Made by a program: the position numbers and the translations under genes. A stretch of DNA of 64,000 nt from contig NZ_SSOC01000005.1 in NCBI RefSeq assembly GCF_004801295.1, positions 496,001-560,000 of the forward strand, read 5' to 3'. The notes below the pieces were generated by a model, which ran no database searches, was not told the origin of the DNA, and saw only the letters and a program-made list of their open reading frames with translations. This stretch comes from Pseudothauera nasutitermitis (GTDB taxonomy: Bacteria; Pseudomonadota; Gammaproteobacteria; Burkholderiales; Rhodocyclaceae). Of this stretch, positions 28,651-37,912 are shown piece after piece. Numbering within the stretch: position 1 is the stretch's first letter; each line of letters begins with the position of its first letter.

Positions 28651-29508
28651 ATGCCCAGCCTAAGCATCGTCATCCCCGCACGCAATGAAGCCAAAACGCT
28701 CGTACAGTTGCTCTCCCATCTGACCTCCATACTTCCGGGGGTCGAGATTATCGTGGTGGATGATGGCTCCACCGACGACACCGCAGTCATTGCTTTAACT
28801 CATGGCGCAAAGGCCGTTCGCCACCCATACTCCAAAGGCAACGGCGCGGCGATCAAGACTGGTGCCCGTACAGCCGGGGGCGAAGTCATCGTATTCATGG
28901 ACGCCGATGGCCAACATGATCCGATGGATATTCCCCGCCTGCTGGCCAAGCTGGATGAAGGCTACGACATGGTGGTGGGTGCACGCCAGAGAGGCTCACA
29001 GGCCAGCGTGGGGCGTGGCCTAGCCAACCACTTCTACAACCGGTTGGCCAGCTACATGACGGGCCACAAGGTGGAAGATCTGACCTCCGGCTTTCGGGCC
29101 GTGCGCGCCGAAAAATTCCGCGAATTCCTATATTTGCTGCCCAATGGTTTTTCCTATCCTACAACAATCACGATGGCCTTCTTCCGCGCCGGCTATTCGG
29201 TGGCCTATGAACCGATTCATGCCGCCCGGCGCATCGGCAAGAGCCATATCCGATTACTGCGGGACGGGACACGATTTTTGCTCATTATCTTCAAGATCGG
29301 CACTCTGTTCTCGCCCATGAAACTGTTCGCGCCGGTAGCCTTGGCGATGTTTCTGCTAGCAACGGGGTGGTATGGATATACCTATCTATCCATTCGCCGG
29401 TTTACCAACATGAGCGCGCTGCTGTACACCGGCTCGGTCATCACGTTCATGATGGGGCTGATTTCCGAGCAGATCACAGCGTTAATGTACCGGGATGAGG
29501 AGCGTTGA
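28651..29508 (+). CDS. GT2 glycosyltransferase, polyprenyl-phosphate sugar synthase (DPM1/GtrB-like)
   Basis: A 285-residue protein. The GT2 fold spans about 1-210 with SIVIPARNEAKTLVQLLSHL, VDDGSTDDTA and the metal motif FMDADGQHDP, then DLTSGFRAVRAEKF, all typical of dolichol-phosphate-mannose-type synthases. Two membrane spans close the protein (LFAPVALAMFLLATGWYGYT and LLYTGSVITFMMGLISEQI). It would make a polyprenyl-phosphate-linked sugar, which is the donor a GT-C enzyme needs; it lies 20 bp after that gene. Confidence 0.85.
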   Translation: MPSLSIVIPARNEAKTLVQLLSHLTSILPGVEIIVVDDGSTDDTAVIALTHGAKAVRHPYSKGNGAAIKTGARTAGGEVIVFMDADGQHDPMDIPRLLAKLDEGYDMVVGARQRGSQASVGRGLANHFYNRLASYMTGHKVEDLTSGFRAVRAEKFREFLYLLPNGFSYPTTITMAFFRAGYSVAYEPIHAARRIGKSHIRLLRDGTRFLLIIFKIGTLFSPMKLFAPVALAMFLLATGWYGYTYLSIRRFTNMSALLYTGSVITFMMGLISEQITALMYRDEER

Positions 29509-29672
29509 TTGCTCCCGTGGACTGCATACCATCCAGCGTTTGCCACAGACCAGACATCAAGGAGCGTTGCCCCCGCACTTGTGCCGCTTGTTGGCACACA
29601 AAGCATGGCAGTAGCCGTTTGCCAATGTGATCTGATCGAGTAAACATTAGACACGGAATAAACCGCGGCACG

Positions 29673-30425
29673 ATGAAACCTGAAATGCGGCAGCCTCATG
29701 CAGCCTTGGACATGCATGGACGTTTGCGCAAGGCACAAAAAATTGCTGAATTACTGGCGCTGCGCCCATCAGATGGCCGACCTGTACGGGTGCTTGAAGT
29801 TGGTACGGGCTCTGGAGCAATTGCCCAATACTTCAGTGAATTGCTGAACGAGCGTGGCGTTGTCAATGCGGTAGATGTCTTAGACCAACGTGTAGTGAGC
29901 ACCGGTTATCAATTTGATCTGGTCAAGAGCACGGCCTTGCCGTTTCCTGATGGCATGTTTGACGCGGTCATCAGCAATCATGTCATTGAGCATGTGGGAG
30001 CGACACAGGATCAAAGACATCACCTCCACGAACTGAAACGAGTCCTACGCAACGATGGCAGAGGCTACTTGGCCGTTCCGAGCCGCTGGCAATTGATCGA
30101 GCCACACTACCATCTCGCCTTTCTCAGTTGGCTGCCACACCGTATGCGCAGCCCCTATCTGCGCTGGCGTGGGCGCGGGTTTTACTACGACTGTGAGCCA
30201 CTGGGAATGTATAGCCTGGAATCCTGCCTGCAAGCCTGTGGGCTGGTGTACGAAAACCAGTTCGCTCAAGCGGTCAAGGCAATGATCGACGCAGAGCACC
30301 AACCCCCCATTGCTGCCAAACTGGCGGCTCTGCTACCCATGCCGGTTTTGCAAATGTTTCGCGTGACCAGTCCAACCCACGTCTATTTGTTTGCCAAAAA
30401 CCGGGCGGCGTTGGCCAATGTATAG
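29673..30425 (+). CDS. SAM-dependent methyltransferase (class I)
   Basis: A 250-residue protein with the class I methyltransferase pattern: motif I VRVLEVGTGSGAIAQYFSEL, an acidic residue in VNAVDVLDQRV, and FPDGMFDAVISNHVIEHVG (the Methyltransf_11 middle). It probably methylates a sugar or lipid-linked glycan intermediate. The stop overlaps the GT4 start by 8 bp. From this gene on the base composition is AT-richer than the flanks. The start has no strong ribosome site. Confidence 0.8.
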   Translation: MKPEMRQPHAALDMHGRLRKAQKIAELLALRPSDGRPVRVLEVGTGSGAIAQYFSELLNERGVVNAVDVLDQRVVSTGYQFDLVKSTALPFPDGMFDAVISNHVIEHVGATQDQRHHLHELKRVLRNDGRGYLAVPSRWQLIEPHYHLAFLSWLPHRMRSPYLRWRGRGFYYDCEPLGMYSLESCLQACGLVYENQFAQAVKAMIDAEHQPPIAAKLAALLPMPVLQMFRVTSPTHVYLFAKNRAALANV

Positions 30426-31650
30426 ACAAGAGCCCGACGGCAAAGCATGCCTGCTCATTCTTGCCTCCACCTACCCCCGTTGGCAAAACGACCCGGAACC
30501 CGGCTTTGTCCATGAACTGTCCAAACGCCTTACGGATCGGTTTCGTGTCATCGTGCTGTGTCCCCATGCGCCAGGCGCACAGCCGCACGAAGTACTCGAT
30601 GGAGTGGAGATCATGCGTTACCACTATGCGCCCGAGCGATGGGAAACACTGGTCAACGACGGTGGCATCGTCACCAACCTGAAACTGCACCGCTGGAAGC
30701 TGCTACTGGTGCCCGGTTTCATCCTGATGCAAGCTTGGTGGGCCTGGCGGCTGTGCCGGCGAGAGAAGGTCGATGTGATCCATGCCCACTGGCTGATTCC
30801 GCAAGGTCTGATCGCTGCCTTGTTGCAAAGCCTGCCGGGGCGGAAAGTAGCTTATGTAGTGACATCGCATGGCGCCGATTTGTATGCATTGAAGGGTCCG
30901 TGGCTTGATAGGATCAAGGCTTTCGTCGCACGAAAAGCTTCTGCGGTAACCGTTGTCAGCAGTGCCATGCGCAAGCGGATCGCCTGCCTGAATGTGCCAA
31001 GAGATAAAATTTCCGTGCTGCCGATGGGCGTGGATCTTTCCGGTCTTTTTTTCCCGGACTCGGCAGTACCCCGTCGTGAGTACGAAATTCTTTTCGTTGG
31101 TCGACTGGTGGAGAAAAAAGGCTTGCGCTATCTCCTCGATGCGTTGCCTGCCATATTACGAGCCGTACCCGATGCCCATTTGACAGTGATCGGCTTCGGC
31201 CCAGAGGAAAAGACTCTCAAAGAACAGGTATCCCACCTTGGAATCGCATCGGCGGTTTCGTTTATCGGGGCAATGCCACAGGCCGAACTACCTCCTCTGT
31301 ATCGTCGCGCAGCACTGTTCGTAGCGCCGTTCGTGCGAACTGACTCGGGCGACCAGGAAGGCCTGCCTGTCGCATTGATGGAGGCGGTGGCTTGTGGGTG
31401 TCCGATCATCGCTGGCGATGTTGCAGGTCTAGAAGACCTGCTGGGCGGAGCGGCAGATGCAGTGTGCCTCGACGTGCACGACGTACCCGCATTGGCCAAC
31501 AAAATAATTGAGTCATTGTGTTTTCCTACGATGGCACAGACGTACGCAGATAACATTCGCGCGACTGCCACGCAACATATGGGCTGGGCAAGAATTTCTC
31601 AGGAATACGCACATATAATTTCAGAATGCCTCACGCCAATGGAAAAATAG
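30418..31650 (+). CDS. GT4 family glycosyltransferase
   Basis: A 410-residue GT-B protein. The N-terminal half has LLILASTYPRWQNDPEPGFV, a wording seen in sugar-phosphate glycan glycosyltransferases, and DVIHAHWLIPQG. The C-terminal half has EILFVGRLVEKKGLRYLLDA, VSFIGAMPQAELPPLYRRAA and the nucleotide-sugar Glu motif EGLPVALMEAVACGCPIIAG. It adds a sugar to a lipid-linked glycan on the cytoplasmic face. It overlaps the methyltransferase gene by 8 bp. Confidence 0.9.
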   Translation: MYRQEPDGKACLLILASTYPRWQNDPEPGFVHELSKRLTDRFRVIVLCPHAPGAQPHEVLDGVEIMRYHYAPERWETLVNDGGIVTNLKLHRWKLLLVPGFILMQAWWAWRLCRREKVDVIHAHWLIPQGLIAALLQSLPGRKVAYVVTSHGADLYALKGPWLDRIKAFVARKASAVTVVSSAMRKRIACLNVPRDKISVLPMGVDLSGLFFPDSAVPRREYEILFVGRLVEKKGLRYLLDALPAILRAVPDAHLTVIGFGPEEKTLKEQVSHLGIASAVSFIGAMPQAELPPLYRRAALFVAPFVRTDSGDQEGLPVALMEAVACGCPIIAGDVAGLEDLLGGAADAVCLDVHDVPALANKIIESLCFPTMAQTYADNIRATATQHMGWARISQEYAHIISECLTPMEK

Positions 31651-31716
31651 GCGTGCTGTGGTCAGCCACAAAGGGGGATTTCAAAGGAAAATCGAAAATC
31701 GCACCAAATCTCGACG

Positions 31717-31726
31717 CCCCCCCCCC
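31717..31726 (+). repeat. Homopolymeric C10 tract
   Basis: Ten consecutive C lie 60 bp upstream of the chosen start of the glycerophosphotransferase-like gene and inside a longer, in-frame GTG reading frame (from 31658). Tracts of this length slip during replication and are classic phase-variation switches in surface-glycan genes. Confidence 0.85.
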
Positions 31727-31786
31727 AATCACTACTTCAAAGATCAAAATTCGTCGAAATCTGGATTTTTGGAACATCCACAAAAA

Positions 31787-32989
31787 ATGAAAATCAACAA
31801 GCGCAATCCAAAACACTGGCTATTACTGTTCGCATTCATGGGGCAAGGTATTCTTGGTTTGGTATTGCGCTGGGCTACCGGACATAAGCACCGGGATCAG
31901 AAGCGCCAAGCGGTTGTGAATGTCATCCTGTACGGCCACAAACTCAATGGTAATCTGCTGGCGCTACATGATTATTCGCGGAGCAATCCCAGTATTGGGT
32001 TGCGTCCGGTATTTCTGAGCATGGATGGCGCGTATTGCCAGGAGCTGGCCGCACTTGGAGTGGATTGTGTATGGGCCGGCGGCATGGGTTGTTCGCGCAT
32101 CTTGGCCGGCGCTACAGCCTTGGTCAGCGATCACGGCCTGCATTCGCTGCAACCATTGCTTGGAGCCTACCAACGGTTGGGGCTCCGGTTCTTCGATGTC
32201 TGGCACGGCTTCGGCTTCAAGGGCTTCGACGCAGACGATTACCGCACCTTGCATCACTATGACGAGGTCTGGGTCGCATCGGAAACGCAGCGAGAACAAT
32301 ACGTTCGCATGGCGGAATTTGAGCCTGCCATCGTGCACCCGACCGGGTACGGGCGCACAGATGCCTTGGTTAATCGCAGCCACAATCCCGAAGGCATTAT
32401 TCAGCACCTCGGACTGAACCCGTCGACCTGCGGCAAGCTAGTCATGTTTGCGCCGACTTGGGCGCAGGACGACCGCGGACGAAGCATTTATCCGTTCGGC
32501 TGCTCCGAACAAAAATTTCTCGGGGCGCTATCGGATTTTGCGTCCGGACACGGAGTGACCGTCCTTTTTCGCAGTCACATGAACAGCGGCGATGTGTCGG
32601 GCGGTGATTATCCCGGTATCGTTGCCCTGCCGGGTACGCGGTTCCCGAATACGGAGGCGCTTCTGTTCATCAGCGATGCACTGGTGTGTGACTGGTCGTC
32701 GATTGCATTCGATTACTTGGTCCTCGACCGGCCCACCTTCTTCCTCGATGTGCCGGCGCCGTTTGCGAAAGGGCATTCGCTCGGACCCGAGTGCAGGTTC
32801 GGCCCCATCGTGCATGGCATGGAAGAATTGCTGGAGGGTTTGCGAAACGCGTTGACCGACCCGCAGAGATACTGGTCGATCCATGGGGCTGCACACCTAT
32901 CGACGAAGCAATATGTCTGGGGGCCTTACGCAGACGGCAACGCGACCAGTCGTTACGTTGAGCGGCTTCAGTTGCTCTGCGGCCATTGA
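31787..32989 (+). CDS. CDP-glycerol glycerophosphotransferase family protein (TagB/TagF-like)
   Basis: About 400 residues. The start here gives MKINKRNPKHWLLLFAFMGQ, with a hydrophobic N-terminal segment; a GTG 129 bp upstream is in frame across the C10 tract. Family motifs are FDVWHGFGFKGFDAD, VMFAPTWAQDDRGRSIYPF, and the C-terminal VCDWSSIAFDYLVLDRPTFF. Relatives polymerise or transfer glycerol- or ribitol-phosphate from CDP donors. Together with the second copy at 33012 and the Bcs1-like enzyme it suggests a polyol-phosphate glycan. Confidence 0.82.
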   Translation: MKINKRNPKHWLLLFAFMGQGILGLVLRWATGHKHRDQKRQAVVNVILYGHKLNGNLLALHDYSRSNPSIGLRPVFLSMDGAYCQELAALGVDCVWAGGMGCSRILAGATALVSDHGLHSLQPLLGAYQRLGLRFFDVWHGFGFKGFDADDYRTLHHYDEVWVASETQREQYVRMAEFEPAIVHPTGYGRTDALVNRSHNPEGIIQHLGLNPSTCGKLVMFAPTWAQDDRGRSIYPFGCSEQKFLGALSDFASGHGVTVLFRSHMNSGDVSGGDYPGIVALPGTRFPNTEALLFISDALVCDWSSIAFDYLVLDRPTFFLDVPAPFAKGHSLGPECRFGPIVHGMEELLEGLRNALTDPQRYWSIHGAAHLSTKQYVWGPYADGNATSRYVERLQLLCGH

Positions 32990-33011
32990 GGCTCGCGAAG
33001 CTCGATTGCTG

Positions 33012-34301
33012 TCATCGGGTGCCGTTGCCCAATGTCGGATGCAGGGCTGGAATCCAACCTTGGTCGCGCATGAAACCGAGCAGGAGAATGCTGGAGTCAG
33101 CTTGGGGGTGGCCATCGAACGCAAGTTGACACAAATTAAGACGGCGCTGTTGCCAGTGAGCAGACTCTCCTTGGAGGATACCCCCAAGAAGGCCGTCCCA
33201 ATTTTCGAATTTCGGACCCGGTGTCATCGACTCAAAGTCGAACTGGATTTCTCGGTCGCCAGACACGTATTGACGGAAGTCGGGCACAAGGAAATAAACC
33301 GGCCGATCCAGCAGCAGGTAGTCCATGTAGATCGACGAATAATCGGTGATCAGGCAGGACATGTACGGCAGCAAGGGATAGGCATCACTGTGCGGGTTAA
33401 GGACATGCAGGTGGCGCCCGGCAACAGCGGCTCCCCCTCGTTCATAGGGATGGAATTTGAAGACGAACTCGAATCCATGTAATTCACAGAATTCGTCCAG
33501 CTTGGTGATTTGTCCGGGATCAAGCCCGAGCGGAACTCCAGGGGTATGGCGATAGGTTGGCGCGACAAAAACAAGCTTCCTGTCTCCGCTCCGACAGACT
33601 TCCAGCTTGTCACGTGCGGTGATGTCCGCGTTGATCCAATCCAGCGGGTGTTCGTTGCGAAACCCGTTGCGCGGATAGCCGGTGATAGGCAAGTGCCTGC
33701 TGCGGAAGGCCTTTGCGAACACGTTGTCGCGATAGAAGACCGATGTGCAGACCACTGCGTCGAACCGGATGGCCCGGCCATACAGGTAACGCCGGGCCAT
33801 GCGCGGCCATAACACCCACCTGCTCGACAGGATTTTTTTCCCAGGCGCTTCGTTGCGCCATTTGTCGAATTCGATTCGCTTGAAGCCGACGCCGTGCCAG
33901 AACTGCACAAGACGCGCTCGGATGAGAAAAAAACGCCGCCACTTCTGGTACCACTCGATGGAGTCCACCACTACACTGCCGCAACGCATCAGGAACCAGA
34001 TAGCGCGAAGCGAGGGATACACCATAGCTTCGAAGCCCTGATCGAGGACTGCCCTTGCCACCTCGGGCAGCCCAGTAACGTGGACGATGCGCAAACCATT
34101 AGTCTTGTCCGTTGCCACGTCGATGAAGAAGTATTTGGTGTTGTCGACGAACTCGCCGGATTCGCGACCGATGACGGCGATCCAGTCAAGGCGCCTGGGA
34201 ACCAGCGCCGCGACCGGCGCGATCAATATCCAGCCTGCGAGACCGGAGAAGATTTCGGCTATGTTCGTTTTTGTATCGTGCCAAAGGCTAGATGCGGACA
34301 T
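33012..34301 (-). CDS. CDP-glycerol glycerophosphotransferase family protein (TagB/TagF-like), second copy
   Basis: A 429-residue protein on the opposite strand to the first copy, converging with a 22-bp gap. It has a hydrophobic N-terminal stretch ([17 protein letters not shown]), the family sequence [32 protein letters not shown], and [20 protein letters not shown] near the C-terminus. It likely transfers glycerol- or ribitol-phosphate. It is the last gene of the minus-strand operon and overlaps the Bcs1-like gene by 14 bp. The first copy is only similar, so this is not a recent duplication. Confidence 0.85.
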   Translation of the reverse strand: MSASSLWHDTKTNIAEIFSGLAGWILIAPVAALVPRRLDWIAVIGRESGEFVDNTKYFFIDVATDKTNGLRIVHVTGLPEVARAVLDQGFEAMVYPSLRAIWFLMRCGSVVVDSIEWYQKWRRFFLIRARLVQFWHGVGFKRIEFDKWRNEAPGKKILSSRWVLWPRMARRYLYGRAIRFDAVVCTSVFYRDNVFAKAFRSRHLPITGYPRNGFRNEHPLDWINADITARDKLEVCRSGDRKLVFVAPTYRHTPGVPLGLDPGQITKLDEFCELHGFEFVFKFHPYERGGAAVAGRHLHVLNPHSDAYPLLPYMSCLITDYSSIYMDYLLLDRPVYFLVPDFRQYVSGDREIQFDFESMTPGPKFENWDGLLGGILQGESAHWQQRRLNLCQLAFDGHPQADSSILLLGFMRDQGWIPALHPTLGNGTR

Positions 34302-35646
34302 CGATTACTTCGCCTGTTGCCGGGGAAAAGCAGGCGCTCAGGGTCGCTTTGGCAACCGTTTCGGGACTCAGCAGCTTCTCGGCTGGCTCGATGCCAAAAT
34401 TCTCTGTTCGCATCGGCGTCGCCGTACGCTCCGGGTTGATTGCATTAATCCGTACGTGAAACGGAAGAAACTCCTCGCTCAATGCCTGCACAAGGTTGAC
34501 GACCGCCGCTTTCGTCGCCGAGTAGATGCTGTAGCGTGCGCGTCCACGAGTATACGAGCTCGAAGTAAACAGGGCAATGCTGCCGCCGGATTCTCGCATT
34601 ACCTCAAATGCTTCGCGGGCAACGACGATGCTCCCACGAAGGTTGATTGCGACCTGCTCATCAATGCACGCGTAGTCCTGCCCCGCGATCAAGCCCGTCC
34701 GCAAGATGCTGGCGGTCACAATCACGGCATCAATCCGACCGAAGGATTGCATGGTTTTACGCAACGTTGCCCGCACCGCATTCTCGTCGCAGATATCGAC
34801 GCCGCTGGAGCGGGAAACCGCAACGACATTGGCTCCGGCTTCCGTGCCAAGCTGAAGGATACTCTTGCCGATGCCGCGGCTGGCGCCGAAAACAACGATG
34901 ATCTTCCCTGGCAAGTCGGGTGTCTCTTTGTTGTTCCCATGTCGGGTACGAAGCTGGAAAATACGATCTGCCAAGTAAATGTCGGAAGGATAGGTAATTT
35001 TGATGTTGTTGATGTCGCCCGCGACTACTCCAACATCGCCGAGTCCAAATTGCAGAATCAGGCCGCAGTCGTCGGTAACCTTTAGATTATTTTCTTGGAC
35101 CGCGAGTTGGTGTGCCTTGCGTAACAGGCCAGAACGAAAGGCTTGTGGTGTCTGTCCTAGCCGCAGACACGACCGATCGGGGATTTCATCGATCATGGAG
35201 TCGTCCTGTACGCGAATGATAGTGTCACTGGACGGAATCGCCGTATCCACAGCATCAACACGATCCAGTGCATCAAGGCAGCGGTCGATGGTCGCATGGT
35301 CGAGCAGCGGCCTGACCGCGTCGTGGACCAGCACCTTGTGGCCATCACCCACGACCGAAGCGATCCCGGCGGCAGAGCTTTGCTGGCGTGTCGCACCGCC
35401 TGATACCACCTTCGTGACTTTTCGATAGCCGGCGCGATTGATGATCTCGTTTATGAGAAGCAGGTTGCCTTCATGCCCCACAATGACGATTTCGTCGATT
35501 GCTGTATGTCGCTCGAAGATGTCGAGTGTATGTTCCAGCACTGTCTTCCCGGCAAGCTTGAGGAATTGCTTGGGGGTTGGTGCGCCGAAGCGAACGCCAG
35601 ATCCGGATGCTAGGACGATGGCAATGTTCATGGCCTGCGCCTTCAT
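34288..35646 (-). CDS. Bifunctional cytidylyltransferase and SDR reductase (Bcs1-like, CDP-ribitol synthesis)
   Basis: A 452-residue fusion. Residues about 1-230 are an IspD-type cytidylyltransferase ([41 protein letters not shown]). Residues about 240-450 are a short-chain reductase with NADPH loop [12 protein letters not shown] and catalytic [12 protein letters not shown]. This is the architecture of Haemophilus Bcs1, which reduces ribulose 5-phosphate and makes CDP-ribitol. The start is the ATG that overlaps the LicD stop as ATGA. It should provide CDP-ribitol or a similar donor to the TagB/TagF-like genes. The exact substrate is inferred. Confidence 0.85.
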   Translation of the reverse strand: MKAQAMNIAIVLASGSGVRFGAPTPKQFLKLAGKTVLEHTLDIFERHTAIDEIVIVGHEGNLLLINEIINRAGYRKVTKVVSGGATRQQSSAAGIASVVGDGHKVLVHDAVRPLLDHATIDRCLDALDRVDAVDTAIPSSDTIIRVQDDSMIDEIPDRSCLRLGQTPQAFRSGLLRKAHQLAVQENNLKVTDDCGLILQFGLGDVGVVAGDINNIKITYPSDIYLADRIFQLRTRHGNNKETPDLPGKIIVVFGASRGIGKSILQLGTEAGANVVAVSRSSGVDICDENAVRATLRKTMQSFGRIDAVIVTASILRTGLIAGQDYACIDEQVAINLRGSIVVAREAFEVMRESGGSIALFTSSSYTRGRARYSIYSATKAAVVNLVQALSEEFLPFHVRINAINPERTATPMRTENFGIEPAEKLLSPETVAKATLSACFSPATGEVIDVRI

Positions 35647-36596
35647 GTTCTTTTTGCGTCGTCCGATATGGTTTGAATCGAGGCCGAACCAAGCCTCGTG
35701 TCGAGTATGACAGAGGAGAAATGTTTTGCCGATCTCTTGGATGGCGGGTGCGGTGTCATATATTCGTCTCCGTAAAAGACTCGCAAGACGCCATCTGGAT
35801 TTTTGGGTGCAAAAAACTCGGAGCCCTCGAAGACAATCCTTTCGACTGGATAGATATGATCCCTCTTGAAAACTCTCGTCCATCGGACATCAAACCCATA
35901 TCCGGGGTTTCCATTTCCGGACTCCCTGAATTTGCTTTTAATTAGGAATTTTCTAGAGAATGCACGAAATACCTTTATTGGTGTTTCCGCGGTAATGACA
36001 GGAGCAAGCAGTTGAAGAATTCTGTTGATGGCAATCGCAACTGGGCGAAATGCTCCACGGGAGGGAGGCATATATATCTTCAATAGATTTCGGTAAATAG
36101 ATTTGCACATCAAATCCATCATAAGCATGGGGTTGCTTCGATGAAAATCATCGCAAGGCAAAACGTCGATGAATAAGCCTCGTTGCTCGTGCACAGGGCT
36201 TTGCGTATCAACAATCCGACTGTATTTGTCCCTGATTCGGCACGGAACACTGTAGTCACTTTCGATTATTCCCGTGGCAGGATCGATCTCTAGGTCAGAT
36301 GGCAATTCCTTTCTTGCAACCTCCATGAAACGATCAAAATCCCGGCGCGGCATCACGATATCCACGTCGTCGTCCCAAGGGATGAAGCCACCGTGGCGGA
36401 CGGCGCCAAGGAGTGTGCCGCCATCGAGCCAATAAACTAGACCGTGCTTGGTGCAAATATAGTCGACAATCTTGAGCATGCGCAGTTCGATGAATTGAAT
36501 TCCACGCAGAGTAGAATTTTGAATATTCCTTTCGTCTGGAAAAATCATGCCGAGAGATGGATTTTTCATGTCGGCATTAATCAACGCTTTCCCCAT
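35643..36596 (-). CDS. LicD family phosphotransferase
   Basis: A 317-residue protein with the LicD signature: YWLDGGTLLGAVRHGGFIPW, DDDVDIVMPRRDFDRF, then RDKYSRIVDT and FIDVLPCDDF. LicD proteins attach phosphocholine or another phospho-alcohol from a CDP donor to a surface sugar. The LicC-like nucleotidyltransferase at 37913 could make that donor. The start overlaps the fusion-protein stop by 16 bp; an internal Met (MKNPSLGMIFP) is an alternative. Confidence 0.88.
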   Translation of the reverse strand: MGKALINADMKNPSLGMIFPDERNIQNSTLRGIQFIELRMLKIVDYICTKHGLVYWLDGGTLLGAVRHGGFIPWDDDVDIVMPRRDFDRFMEVARKELPSDLEIDPATGIIESDYSVPCRIRDKYSRIVDTQSPVHEQRGLFIDVLPCDDFHRSNPMLMMDLMCKSIYRNLLKIYMPPSRGAFRPVAIAINRILQLLAPVITAETPIKVFRAFSRKFLIKSKFRESGNGNPGYGFDVRWTRVFKRDHIYPVERIVFEGSEFFAPKNPDGVLRVFYGDEYMTPHPPSKRSAKHFSSVILDTRLGSASIQTISDDAKRT

Positions 36597-37906
36597 ACTA
36601 TCGATTTAATCTTTCGGCGAATCGGCTGCTCGATAATGAAACTGTTTTGCTCCATCAATTTGAGGCCGGCAGATTCGAAGGTTGAAATATATAGAGCCTC
36701 GTTTCTAATAACACCACCAAAGGACATATAAATTTTTCTTTCGGATTCTGCTAGGCAATCCCTGGTTATTACGATCCCTCCTGACTTTGTCAGATCAGAG
36801 ATTTTCCGAACAACTCGATCAAAAGCTTGATCGCTGGAGACATGGAGGAGCACGCCCAAGCACAGCACTGCGTCGTATTTCTTGCCGTCGTCGAAAGTGG
36901 CGATGTCGCCGCATTCGAATGTGAATGAAATATCGGAAAGATTCGCATAAAGATGTCTTGCAGCATCAAGCGATGACTGCGAAATGTCTTGAAGTGTGAC
37001 ATGGCATTTGCACGGAGCAAATTTTTTAGCCAATGCAATAGAGTGCCCAGTCGAGCTTCCGCCGATGTCGAGGATATTGACAGTATCGGACGCGGGTTGA
37101 CATAAGCTCTCAAGAAGACGGAGGTAGTAATCTGTCTTGGTGTCAGTATGAAGGGAGTCGGAATGGTCTACGTATTTGTAGCGAAAATGCGCGCGCGCAT
37201 CCGAGACTTCATCGAGGAAATCGGCTTCGTATTTCTGGTGATTTCTGGCCAGAACGGCATCGCCTGCAATTTCAAGGATGTCGATGATGTCCTCCTCGTG
37301 AACGCCGAATTCATGAAGGTATTGCTTGCAAAGGTGAAGGTCGGTGCAGGCGAGAAAAAATTTCTTGATTCCAAGTGCTTGGTAATCATCAAAAACTCTT
37401 TTCAAGAGTCGCTTTGGATGAGCGGCATAATTTTCGCCGAGTCCGGCATAGCCTCTTTTGACCGATGTGATAAGGTCGCCCATCTTTTCCGAATGACTGG
37501 AAAGTGTAACAAACCGATTGGTATCCTTCGGGAGGCATTCAAGCGTTCCGATGAACGCGATCCTGTCTTCATTGCCTTCGATGCGCTTGGCGACACTGTC
37601 CCAGAGATTGATGCATTTAAGCTTGGTGTTGAGCTTAGGAATGAGCTGGTGCGCTGTCAGGCACAGCAGCATGTAATGTCCATGGTTCGACTCGGCCTCC
37701 TTCAACTTCCGGTTGAAGATCGAGACCACCTCCGCGACCTTTCCCTGCCGGATGCTTTTTGAGACGGATGGTGTCTGTGTTAGGAAATCCAGCGTGTATT
37801 CGGGGAGGTCATTGTCCCAAAGAACTCCTCGCTGCTGGCACTTTTTCAGCATGTACGTCGCCAAGTCGACGCCGGCCACGGTTCCCTTTCCTGAAATGAT
37901 GTACAT
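36581..37906 (-). CDS. Asp/Glu-racemase-like domain fused to a SAM methyltransferase
   Basis: A 441-residue two-domain protein. Residues about 1-225 look like the aspartate/glutamate racemase fold: SGKGTVAGVDLATYMLKKC at the start, first catalytic-type motif LLCLTAHQL (Cys82, compare CNTAH), and second FFLACTDLHL (Cys187, compare CTEL). Residues about 230-440 are a class I methyltransferase with motif I ILDIGGSSTGHSIALA, TLQDISQSSL and FDAVLCLGVLLHVSSDQ (the D reads KYDAV in this protein). No function is known for such a fusion; it may make or modify a D-amino-acid or similar substituent for the glycan. Base composition is clearly AT-rich. Confidence 0.6.
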   Translation of the reverse strand: MYIISGKGTVAGVDLATYMLKKCQQRGVLWDNDLPEYTLDFLTQTPSVSKSIRQGKVAEVVSIFNRKLKEAESNHGHYMLLCLTAHQLIPKLNTKLKCINLWDSVAKRIEGNEDRIAFIGTLECLPKDTNRFVTLSSHSEKMGDLITSVKRGYAGLGENYAAHPKRLLKRVFDDYQALGIKKFFLACTDLHLCKQYLHEFGVHEEDIIDILEIAGDAVLARNHQKYEADFLDEVSDARAHFRYKYVDHSDSLHTDTKTDYYLRLLESLCQPASDTVNILDIGGSSTGHSIALAKKFAPCKCHVTLQDISQSSLDAARHLYANLSDISFTFECGDIATFDDGKKYDAVLCLGVLLHVSSDQAFDRVVRKISDLTKSGGIVITRDCLAESERKIYMSFGGVIRNEALYISTFESAGLKLMEQNSFIIEQPIRRKIKSIVWGKR

Positions 37907-37912
37907 GGACGT

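Noticed and set aside
31658-31786. GTG-started N-terminal extension of the first TagB/TagF-like protein
   Set aside because: It would add a polar, low-complexity stretch before a natural hydrophobic N-terminus. I kept the ATG at 31787 but report the C10 tract because the extension cannot be excluded.
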